Assembly: GCF_013394855.1 (NCBI RefSeq)
Contig: NZ_JABMLK010000001.1
Location: 2,933,501 to 2,997,500 of the forward strand
Origin: Limnobaculum xujianqingii
GTDB lineage: Bacteria; Pseudomonadota; Gammaproteobacteria; Enterobacterales; Enterobacteriaceae
DNA length: 64,000 nucleotides
Direction of reading: 5' to 3'
Shown here: in pieces, positions 50,440-59,300 of the stretch
Numbering within the stretch: position 1 is the first letter of the stretch
Layout: every line of letters starts with the position of its first letter
Notes under the pieces: generated by a model
Database searches by the model: none
Seen by the model: only the letters and a program-made list of their open reading frames with translations
Told to the model about the DNA's origin: nothing
Made by a program: the position numbers and the translations under genes

Positions 50440-51465
50440 TTATTCATCGTCATTGTCATACCCATGGAAGCTGGAGATGGTCATGGAGACATCATTTTTT
50501 ACATTATTACCGGGCTCCAGATGATAAGAAATGGATTCTCCATCGGAAGGTACTATGCGCATATTGCACTGGCGGAAAGCATTAGAATCGTTGGTCTGAA
50601 TGATTTTTCCTGCTGAGAATTGAGGCATCTTTTCATGAGGATGCTTCTCTTTATAATGTTTTCTTAGTGCGTTTAAAACGCTCTGAACAATCATTGGATG
50701 ATCGCAATTTGCTGCGACTACTACGGGTTCCGGAGCTGGAGTTACAGGTTGTTCAGATCTGACTGAGGGTGTTGCTGACGTTGGGGGGATATCTGTTGCC
50801 GGCAATGGGGCGATAGATTCAACGTTCTGCAGTTCAGAGTCTGGTTTATCAGTTTTGCTGCATTTATTTACCCAGCTAATAAACATCATAAATAGAATAA
50901 AAGGCAGCAATTTACTCTTTATAAATCCGCTCTTTTTCTTTGGCTGATTGACCGATCTTGGTGGTGCCTGTTGAACGATCACGGGCTGATTGGCTTCTCG
51001 TTGAATAGAACGCTGGGCGGCTGAATGGTCTACTTGTTCTTGGGCAACCCCTTGTTCCACCAACCATAAGAAAAGGTGGTAAGAGGTATTAAATTTGAGG
51101 TCATTACGGCTCAAAAGCAGCGAACGGGCATCCACAAACTGTTGATCATCAATAAAACTGGTATTGTGAAGCTGAGTCAATAAATCAAGATGCTGCTGCT
51201 GTTGGGGACTAATACGGTTTTCTGGCTGAGTGACTCTGGTTGATGAACTTGCCTGTGGCGGTGTTTCAGCGGCACTCTCTCCCTGTGGGGCAGCAATAAT
51301 TTTGTTATTCAATAACCAGGTGATGGCACTTGATTCACTGTCAAAGCCGTTAGCGGTTCCGGACAGCAGGCAGGCAATGGCTTTTCGTCTTTCCTGCTCG
51401 GTAATCACGTTTTGACTGGCGAGATTTGCTAATAGCGCAATTTGTTCATCGGTGGAGAGTGCCAT
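50440..51465 (-). CDS. Single-pass membrane protein with duplicated helical module (paralogue 1)
   Basis: 341-residue unknown protein, paralogue of the next gene. Module 1 (6-57: ALLANLASQNVITEQERRKA ... FDSESSAITWLLNNKII) and module 2 (91-141: DLLTQLHNTSFIDDQQFVDA ... YHLFLWLVEQGVA) share the pattern LLxxLxxxxxI with xxxxxxA, then a hydrophobic-W-L. A basic stretch (KKKSGFIKSK) precedes one membrane helix (about 184-199) and a C-terminal domain with two cysteines (ANCDHPMIVQS, RQCNMRIVPSDGESISYHLE). First gene of the three-gene leftward unit, 40 bp before paralogue 2. Confidence 0.7.
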   Translation of the reverse strand: MALSTDEQIALLANLASQNVITEQERRKAIACLLSGTANGFDSESSAITWLLNNKIIAAPQGESAAETPPQASSSTRVTQPENRISPQQQQHLDLLTQLHNTSFIDDQQFVDARSLLLSRNDLKFNTSYHLFLWLVEQGVAQEQVDHSAAQRSIQREANQPVIVQQAPPRSVNQPKKKSGFIKSKLLPFILFMMFISWVNKCSKTDKPDSELQNVESIAPLPATDIPPTSATPSVRSEQPVTPAPEPVVVAANCDHPMIVQSVLNALRKHYKEKHPHEKMPQFSAGKIIQTNDSNAFRQCNMRIVPSDGESISYHLEPGNNVKNDVSMTISSFHGYDNDDE

Positions 51466-51522
51466 AATTAAGCCAAATATTCCCTGTCTGTGTTCCTGAT
51501 GGTTCGTTATAGCATTTTTAGC

Positions 51523-52242
51523 TTACTTTGGTGTAGTGAATCCCACTAACTGCGGCAACTTCATTGGGCTGAGAATGCATTTTTCACTGTCTGCTAGCCA
51601 GCTTTCAATATGCTGAACGGCTAAATTAGTGCTAATGGCCCAGGCGATATCATGATGGCGACTGGTAATGCAAAATAACTCGGGCTGGAAGTCAGCAAAT
51701 AGCGTCTTTTGCTGTGGTTTAATTTGAATCTGCTTCATCTGCCAGACGCCTTTAGCCGAAAGCTTTAGTACCGATTCTCTCAGCGTCCAGAGCTGCCAAA
51801 AACCATCAGTTTGTTTGGATTCCGGTAAGTTGATTAACCACTGATATTCATCATCACTAAAACTGTATTGTGCTAACTCCATCAGCTTTCTTCTGGGGCG
51901 GATATGTTCTACATCTAATCCAATTCGACCGCTTTGTACCAGCGCTACCATAATGTATTCACCGCTGTGGCTGATATTAAAATCAGGCAATTCAGCGTCG
52001 GTGAAAATTGGGCGCCCATTATCGGAGGTGATGACAGCAGGAAGTTCAGAACAGCCAAGCTGATGGAACATTAACTCGGCCAACAGCCAGCGGCCAGAAA
52101 TATATTGCTGGCGACGTTTAGGATTAAACAGTTCCCCTTGCTGCCGAATGGATAGCGAAAGCCGCGATTGCTGAGTGGGTAACCATTCCTCATTCGGCAG
52201 GCGCAGCGTTGCAATGGTAATGTTAGTCGCATTTAGATTCAT
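51523..52242 (-). CDS. 4'-phosphopantetheinyl transferase
   Basis: Transfers the 4'-phosphopantetheine arm from CoA to a carrier protein. Sfp-type motifs: RRQQYISGRWLL, FNISHSGEYIMVAL, GLDVEHIRPRRKL (metal-binding D-x-E) and FWQLWTLRESVLKLSAKG (W-x-x-K/R-E-x-x-x-K). The open frame begins with GTG at 52263, but the ATG at 52242 (MNLNATNITIA) fits family length; neither has a good ribosome site. No carrier protein is encoded in the window, so its target lies elsewhere. It may be the equivalent of E. coli AcpT. Confidence 0.85.
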   Translation of the reverse strand: MNLNATNITIATLRLPNEEWLPTQQSRLSLSIRQQGELFNPKRRQQYISGRWLLAELMFHQLGCSELPAVITSDNGRPIFTDAELPDFNISHSGEYIMVALVQSGRIGLDVEHIRPRRKLMELAQYSFSDDEYQWLINLPESKQTDGFWQLWTLRESVLKLSAKGVWQMKQIQIKPQQKTLFADFQPELFCITSRHHDIAWAISTNLAVQHIESWLADSEKCILSPMKLPQLVGFTTPK

Positions 52243-52497
52243 GCTGTCATGATAGGCTGGCACTATTGTGCTGTCAAAAAGCCATCAGAATTTCAGGCCA
52301 GTAATGCGTTTGTTTTTGAAGTAATTCTGATCATATCTGGTTATTTCATAAAGTTTAATTAGCTATCGTAATGTGGCTCTTTTCCTCAGTAGCTAAATGG
52401 TAAAGTATTGCGGTATCATTTGGGCAGGTGACAATCAGGACATATGAATAACTATTGGATAGTTAGTTCAGATATATATTAATGGAGAACAGATAGC

Positions 52498-52899
52498 ATG
52501 AATATGAAAAGAATAAAGTCATTGCTGCTGGGTGTATTGGCAGTTGCGCTTATTGCAGGCTGTAGTACCCGAGTCGCCCGTAATGTGAACGCAGATATTA
52601 ATGGTGCTTTTGTAATGCCTCAGGTAGAAAAAGCAATTATTGATTCGGGCAGAGCGCAGCACTGGGAAATGAAAAAGATGCGTGACGGATTGATTACCGG
52701 TAAGTTGGTAACAGATGACAGTTCAGCAGAAATTCGTATTCCTTATACATTAGCTAATTATTCGATTGAGTATGTTGGTAGTCAGAATCTAAATCCTGGT
52801 ACTGATAAAGTACCAAGTGATTATAATGATTGGGTATCCGATCTAAATAAAGAAATTCAAAATCGTTTATTAGCACAGCAACAACTTTATAATAAATAA
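52498..52899 (+). CDS. Small putative lipoprotein
   Basis: 133 residues with a lipoprotein signal peptide (IKSLLLGVLAVALIAGC; lipobox LIAGC, Cys at residue 21 counting from the first ATG). Mature part: VEKAIIDSGRAQHWEMKKMR, EIRIPYTLANYSIEYVGSQN and YNDWVSDLNKEIQNRL, a pattern seen in small enterobacterial lipoproteins of unknown function, with an I-Y-I-Y beta rhythm in the middle. Ser after the Cys predicts outer-membrane sorting. GGAG lies 10 bases ahead of the ATG at 52498; a second ATG is at 52504. Single gene, divergent from the phosphopantetheinyl transferase, ending in a hairpin. Confidence 0.75.
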   Translation: MNMKRIKSLLLGVLAVALIAGCSTRVARNVNADINGAFVMPQVEKAIIDSGRAQHWEMKKMRDGLITGKLVTDDSSAEIRIPYTLANYSIEYVGSQNLNPGTDKVPSDYNDWVSDLNKEIQNRLLAQQQLYNK

Positions 52900-52908
52900 G
52901 ATAATTTA

Positions 52909-52935
52909 ACGGATAGTTATTTAATAACTATCCGT
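52909..52935 (+). terminator. Hairpin after the lipoprotein gene
   Basis: ACGGATAGTTAT and its exact complement with a TTA loop, starting 10 bp after the stop. The following bases (TATCATCC) are only weakly U-rich, so termination is likely but not certain. Confidence 0.55.
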
Positions 52936-53150
52936 TATCATCCAGCTCTCCTGATTGCTTTTTCTTTCTAAATTATCTTTCTGTTTTACCTCGTTTTTTA
53001 TTAACCAATTTAATGCATTAGATAGCATTATTCTGTCGGTAATCATTATTGAACATATATCATGCCGGTTGGCTATCTGGATGGTTCGGATTTTTATTCT
53101 GAGGGAGTACAATCACTGCACTCGCAGAAAAAGCACAGAAAGGAATCTCA

Positions 53151-55001
53151 ATGCAGCAGCATTATCGTTATCAGAAACCCCGTTGGATGCGTGATTTGCT
53201 ACGCTTTTTACCGCTGAAAAGTCAGTTTGTGCTTTCTGGTAACGTTCGGGATCTTCAGGCCAGTGAGATTAGTCCCGATATTGTAACGCCTTTGCCGTTT
53301 AATCAGGCGTTGCATAATACGCTGAGGGAGGCGGGCTATCAGCATATTATTGTGTTTAATCCTCTCAATGGCTTCGCGCCAATGGTACCACCGGGAGACG
53401 ATCCTACCCCTACGCAGAAATTACTTGGTCAGCTTGGTCTGAATGTTGTTGAAGGTCGGGTCAGCGGTGGGATTGATCTGCTAAGCAGCATGCTGGAGAG
53501 ATTGATTGAGCTGCCGGGAGAACCGGTTGCATTAATCGTCGATTTTGCCTCTTGCCTGATTAACCATCGGGATAACCTTTCTCCTGTAGAACATAACCTG
53601 TTTACCCGTGCGCTGGTGCTCTCTCATCAGGCCCGTGCGCGCCCCTGTGGTGAACAGCGCCAGGCTTTCTTTAATACCGTGCTGTGGGTGGTGGAAAAAG
53701 AGGGGGATTTACCTGACTGGTTTCTGATAAATAATCCGCGTATCCGTCATATTCCGGTGGCTAAACCGGATCGGATTGCGCGTCGGGCATTAGCGCCAGC
53801 ATTGTTGCGTTCACTATCCGGGCAGTCTGAAGATGCCACAATGCAGGAAAAAAACGCGCAGGATTTTGTTGATGAAACTGAAGGGTTACTGCTGTTGGAT
53901 ATGAATGCTATTGCTCAACTGGCTCGTATTGAAGGGGTTAGCCAGGAACGTATTAGTGATGCAGTTCGTCGTTATAAAGTGGGAATTACTGAAGACCCAT
54001 GGTTAAAAATCGAAAAAGATAAAATCCGTAACGCCGGAACCATTATTCAAAAACGGGTGAAGGGGCAGACTCATGCCGTTACCCATATGCTGGATATTAT
54101 CAAGCGAGCTGTAACCGGTGTTGGCGGAGGGAAACAGGGTGGGCGACCACGTGGTGTAGTATTTCTGGCCGGGCCTACCGGGGTAGGGAAAACTGAGCTG
54201 GCAAAAACCGTCACCCAATTACTGTTTGGTGATGAAAGTGCTTATATTCGCTTCGATATGTCAGAATTTAGCGCCGAACATGCGGATCAACGTCTGGTTG
54301 GTGCTCCTCCGGGCTATATTGGTTATAACGTCGGTGGTGAGTTAACCAATGCCATTCGGGAAAAGCCGTTTAGCGTAGTACTGTTTGATGAAATAGAAAA
54401 AGCCCACCCGCGTCTGATGGATAAATTTCTACAGATTATTGACGATGGCGTGCTGACCTCCGGCCGTGGCGATCGGGTCTATTTTTCTGAAGCGCTGATT
54501 ATTTTTACCTCCAACCTGGGTATTTATCGTCTGGATAACAGCGGCGAGCGCGTGGCTAACGTAAGGCCTGAAGAGCCATTTGAAACGGTGCAAAAAAATG
54601 TGAAAGCAGAAATTGAGCGTCACTTTAAACTGGTGCTCAACCGTCCTGAACTGCTTAACCGTATCGGAGAAAATATTATTGTCTTCGACTTTATTCGTCC
54701 TGAAGTGGCGGAGCAGATATTCAGCCAGATGGTAGAGAATACGCTGGAAGGATTAACCAAGCTCGATCTGACAATAACCATCAGTGAAACGGCGCTACAT
54801 GCGTTACGCCAGCTCTGTCTGGCTGATTTATCTAACGGTGGACGGGGAATTCGTAACCATCTGGAAGCGCATCTGGTTAATCCTCTTTCTCGTGTGCTGT
54901 TTGATATAGATGCGCAACCGGGAGATAGCTACCAGATAACAGGTTTACTCACCGGGGAATCAACACAGTTAGTGTTGACCAAACAGGAGTCATCATTCTG
55001 A
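53151..55001 (+). CDS. ClpB/ClpA-type AAA+ ATPase with a degenerate first ATPase half
   Basis: 616-residue protein. The C-terminal half is a ClpB D2-type AAA+ module: Walker A GPTGVGKT (341-348), FDMSEF, pore-loop region GAPPGYIGYNVGGEL, Walker B VVLFDEIEKAH (Asp413-Glu414), sensor 1 IFTSNLG and sensor 2 GGRGIRN. The N-terminal half (GNVRDL, ALIVDFASCL) looks like an AAA fold without a Walker A. No ClpP-binding loop or Clp N-domain is seen. AGGA precedes the ATG at good distance. First gene of the five-part operon; its stop overlaps the next start (TGATG). Probably remodels a partner protein; the substrate is unknown. Confidence 0.85.
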   Translation: MQQHYRYQKPRWMRDLLRFLPLKSQFVLSGNVRDLQASEISPDIVTPLPFNQALHNTLREAGYQHIIVFNPLNGFAPMVPPGDDPTPTQKLLGQLGLNVVEGRVSGGIDLLSSMLERLIELPGEPVALIVDFASCLINHRDNLSPVEHNLFTRALVLSHQARARPCGEQRQAFFNTVLWVVEKEGDLPDWFLINNPRIRHIPVAKPDRIARRALAPALLRSLSGQSEDATMQEKNAQDFVDETEGLLLLDMNAIAQLARIEGVSQERISDAVRRYKVGITEDPWLKIEKDKIRNAGTIIQKRVKGQTHAVTHMLDIIKRAVTGVGGGKQGGRPRGVVFLAGPTGVGKTELAKTVTQLLFGDESAYIRFDMSEFSAEHADQRLVGAPPGYIGYNVGGELTNAIREKPFSVVLFDEIEKAHPRLMDKFLQIIDDGVLTSGRGDRVYFSEALIIFTSNLGIYRLDNSGERVANVRPEEPFETVQKNVKAEIERHFKLVLNRPELLNRIGENIIVFDFIRPEVAEQIFSQMVENTLEGLTKLDLTITISETALHALRQLCLADLSNGGRGIRNHLEAHLVNPLSRVLFDIDAQPGDSYQITGLLTGESTQLVLTKQESSF

Positions 55002-55630
55002 TGGCAATTGGCCTGTCGCGGTTACATTTTCCCGTCACCACGCTGGGACCAGGAAAGCGCATTGGTATCTGGTTTCAGGGGTGCTCAATTCGTTGTGCTG
55101 GTTGTCTTTCACCGGAAACATGGCGTTTTACCCGGGAAAAAATAGCAACAGAGGCTCTGATAGAGCAAATCCGCCCCTGGTATTCACAGGCGGATGGTAT
55201 CACTATTTCCGGTGGTGAACCCTTCGATCAGCCAGAGGCATTGACCGCGTTATTGCATGCGATTCGTCAGGATTTTCAAGGTGATATTCTGGTGTTTAGC
55301 GGTTATTCATATACGGCCATCAGCGCTTATCTTGATACGATGAATGGATTGATTGATGCGCTGGTTTCCGGCCCCTTTGAGCAGGATAGTCCACAGACCA
55401 TCAAACTCAGAGGCAGTGATAATCAGGTGTTACACCTGTTGACTGAGGCCGGGAAGGTAAACTTTGGTGATTTTGACCAACCGTTAAACGATAAAGAAAA
55501 AGCCCTGGATATGACTATTGATGGGCAGGGGATAGTAAACTTGATAGGTATTCCCCGTCGCGATGATATGGCTCGTTTACAGGTGATTCTTCAACAACAG
55601 GGGCATCATTTTGCTCCAATAACTAAATAA
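55001..55630 (+). CDS. NrdG-like radical SAM (4Fe-4S single-cluster) protein
   Basis: 209-residue radical SAM protein of the activase type. Cysteines C28, C32 and C35 (GCSIRCAGC) give the CX3CX2C cluster site and GGEPF (71-75) the SAM contact; PVTTLGPGKRIGIWFQGC resembles the NrdG start. The shape suggests a glycyl-radical activase or small modifying enzyme, yet no glycyl-radical enzyme is nearby. The ATG overlaps the ATPase stop by one base, so the two are made together. Possibly it modifies a partner in the operon; inference only. Confidence 0.8.
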   Translation: MAIGLSRLHFPVTTLGPGKRIGIWFQGCSIRCAGCLSPETWRFTREKIATEALIEQIRPWYSQADGITISGGEPFDQPEALTALLHAIRQDFQGDILVFSGYSYTAISAYLDTMNGLIDALVSGPFEQDSPQTIKLRGSDNQVLHLLTEAGKVNFGDFDQPLNDKEKALDMTIDGQGIVNLIGIPRRDDMARLQVILQQQGHHFAPITK

Positions 55631-55651
55631 CCCGGCTCGGAATTTATCGCT

Positions 55652-56383
55652 ATGATGCGTTTTTGCCCAAATTGCCACACGGAACGTGCATTAACAGAAA
55701 TTTTCTGTGAGGGGCACATCGACAATCATTCTTGCGGCTGGGATCTCTCTTCCGAACCCATTCATGCAGAAGGCTGGCGACCGATTGCCATTATCAGCGC
55801 TGAAGATGTGGCTCAGGAAGCGGTTGAAAGCATAGCTACGCCATCAGCTGCTACCCATTGCCAGAACGGCCATCTGATGGAAGAGGGCGATTTAATTTGT
55901 ATGCAGTGCGGTGCGGATGCCGCTACTGCCACTTCAGATAATTCGGATGTTTCACTTTCTGTCTCCGGGGAAGTTGCTGATACGGATAGCGTGACTTGCA
56001 TTGGAAACTGGCAAGTTCTACGTCGTATAAACCGTAATGACAGTATTCGCGAACGCTATCAGGCACAGCATCAGCAAAGCGGTCAGCATGGCGTATTGAC
56101 CCTGTATACCTATGGTGCTGAACCTGATCCGGCCATTTATGAAGTCATCCGCAGGCTACCGCGTGAGCACGTGCCAGAGATTATAGAAACAGGCCGCTGG
56201 AACGATCGGGCCTGGCAGGTGGCTGAGGAACTGACAGGCGGCTCACTGGCAGATTCTGCAACCCAGGGTGACTTTTGGCAGCCGGATGAAATTTCCCATA
56301 TTGTGCGTGAGCTGGGAAGTGCACTATCCAGTTTTTCTGAGCATGGTTTGCGCCATCGCGACCTTCGACCTTCGACCTGCTAA
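55652..56383 (+). pseudogene. N-terminal part of a frameshifted zinc-ribbon/kinase-helicase gene
   Basis: 243 residues, cut short by a frameshift. Zinc-ribbon cysteines (CPNC, FCEGH, later HCQNGH and CMQCG) lead into a protein-kinase-like N-lobe and C-lobe start ending HGLRHRDLRPSTC and a TAA. The proper continuation ANLLIR lies in the next frame because GACCTTC is duplicated at 56360-56373. Removing seven bases restores one frame from 55652 to 61982 (2107 aa). The N-lobe lacks an obvious glycine loop and the usual VAIK lysine. It may still be translated as a separate fragment, or the gene may be intact in part of the population. Confidence 0.8.
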
Positions 56384-59300
56384 TCTGCTGATCCGCACCC
56401 GCCACCCGTTAGATATCGTTATTATCGAGTTTGGTTCTGCCTGCCTGTCTGAGTTCGATTTGGATATCGTTTCTCCACTGGAAATTAGTCGCTATAGTGC
56501 ACCAGAAACATTAGCCGGCGGCGTAGCAGCAGCTTCTGACTGGTGGAGTCTGGGAATTATATTGCTGGAGCAAGTGACTCAGGGCCGCTGTTTTGAAAAT
56601 ATTCATCCTCACGCGTTTTTAATTCAGGTATTGGCTAATGGCATAACGTTGCCTGAAAGTCTGGATGCGAATTTACGTCTTCTGCTGCGGGGACTATTAA
56701 CCCGCGATCGTCATCAGCGCTGGCAGTGGCCAGAAGTACAAGCCTGGCTGGATGGCCGACCAGTAGCGGTAGCGGATGAAACCCTTTCTGTCTCTGGTAA
56801 CCAAAATTTTGGCATTACGCTAAATCAGCAGCACTATACTCAACCTGCTATTTTTGCGTTAGCGGCCGCCAGACACCAATACTGGCAAGAAGCGCTGGAA
56901 TTAATGCAGCATGGAGCCATAACGTCATGGGCACAGCAGGTCGGTTTGGCTGACGCCCTATTGACCATGCTACAGCAGGTGGCCGAACTGACGGATTTGG
57001 ATGATAACTATCGTCTGATGCTGGTGTTAAAACTGCTGAACCCAAATATGCCGCTGATTCTTCAGGGGGAGATTGTGACACCTTCCTGGCTGCTGGAACA
57101 TCCGCTGGAAGGTTATGAGTTATTACTCAGTCCATTGCCCGATTTACTTGGTCAGATGGAATCGGGCCATTGGCTGTCACAAATAAAAATACGACAGATA
57201 AAAGTCCGGCAGCGGGGAAAAAGCCTGAGAATAGCCTTTGATGAAGAGGCATTGCGTATCCATTTATTGGCCACTTCTCGGGCCCGACTATTGGCTATTT
57301 GGGAGGAACAGCGCAAGCTGTTTCCGGATACCACCCATAGTGGACTGAGGACGCTAATCGACCGGCGCAACCTGAATGAAGATGAACTGATTCTGCTGTT
57401 AAGTGCCGATATCGGACAGTTTACCTCAGCAGAAAGCCTGCTGGTGCAAGCCAGTACGTTGGCCGATCGTTACAACATAATAAATTTCGACCGGGAGGAG
57501 TCACGGGAGCTACTGACTCTTCCCCGCGTCGATATTTATCAGCAGCTGGCGGATCGCCTGGATGGTTTTAACCGCAGTAATATCGCTGATATTGATAGCT
57601 GGGCAGAACGCTTTTTACTGACACGTCGTCTGCCACTGGAACAAGTGCTGGTGATGCTAGCGATACCGCCAGAACACTGGATGGTGCCGGAAAAACAGCG
57701 CTATATTCATCAGGTTTTGGATTTCTTTACCCGAAAAATAACCGCCTCTACCATGCGAGGTTCACTGGTTCGTATGAGTATCAGCCCCCATGCAGGGCGA
57801 GTGGACCTTTATGAACTGGGTGGAGAGAAAAAGAGTTCTGAAGCGCTACTTAATCATTTGCTGACGCGCAATCGGCAGGCAATTCCCGTCGATAGCCAGA
57901 CCCTGCTGGATAATGAGCTGGTGAGTGGACGGTTGCGCACGCTGAATTCCCAGACTCAGCTCTATATGCGGGATACCGGTATTAATGGCATGTATCTCGG
58001 TTTCCCTTTTCTGTTGATTAATACCCAGCCTAAACAGATGAAGCCACGTATTGCGCCTCTGCTGCTGTGGCCGGTAAATATCAATATGGAAGCGGGTATT
58101 CGAGGGGTTGCCAGCCTGCGTTTCGACCATGATCGAGGCGCAGTACGTCTAAACCCTGCACTGGAAAACTTTGTTGGTATTCCATCAGTAAAACGTTGGC
58201 AAGAGGTGGCAGATCAACTGTTGAGTCAGGCGGCTTTAAGTGTCGAAGAGGTGATGGAGAGCTTCTCTACGCTAGTAGCAGCCCGCGAGAATCAACTGGT
58301 CAGGTTACCGCCGTTAGATGTTGAAGTGCCGGAAAACGCCAGTCAACTGGTGTGCTCTGCGGTATTGTTTCATGCCTCGTTTATTGGTCAGGCAATCAGT
58401 GAAGATTTGCGTCAGCTGAGTACCCAATCTCCGGGAGGAACTGCGCTGGAAACGGCGCTCGGCCTGAACTCGGATATGAGTGCTGTAAGGCAGCCTGTCA
58501 GCGCGGGTGAGTGCTATTTTACCGCCGCCAGCGATCCTTCTCAGGAGTCCGCGGTTCTGGCGGCGCGTAATGCGCCAGGATTATTGATTGAAGGACCGCC
58601 GGGCACCGGCAAGAGTCAGACCATCGTTAATATGGTGGCTGACGCCATTGGTCAAAAACGTAGTCTGTTGATTATCTGCCAGAAGCCAGCAGCACTCGAA
58701 GTCGTATTTAAACGCATAATGGCTGGTGGATTGGGCGATCGCATTGTGATGGTGAAAGATGCGCAAAAAGATCGCGATACCATTATTCGTAATGTGCGAG
58801 CTCAGCTTGAGACACTATATAAACCGGCTGAAACCAGCGAAGTTAATCCGTGGGTTACCTCCAGAAAAAAGAGCGGTCGCCATCTCGATCGGTTGGAGCA
58901 GGAGCTGGATAGTTACTATCAGGCTCTGTATCAATCAGATGAACAGACGGGTATCAGCTACCGCTCATTATTAGGTGAGTTGATGGAGCTGGAAGCCTGT
59001 CCGGATCGTCTGGAGGTTCCTGCGCTACAACCGATACTGCAGCGTTATTCTCTTGAACAAATAGAAGATATCAAACTGGCAATTATTCCCGGCATTGCGT
59101 TATGGCTGGAAGCGAATTACGAGCAAAGCCCACTGGTACAACTGAGTCCCTTCTTATCAAATCAGGCTACGTTGTTTGATTTTTTCGCTCGTTTTGAACG
59201 GTTTTGTCAGGCAGAACAGCAACGGGATGTGATTCTGGCTAACCCGCATCGTGCTTTTGAGGTAACGGAAGAGAGTGAATATCGGGAAAGTTTAGCGAAT

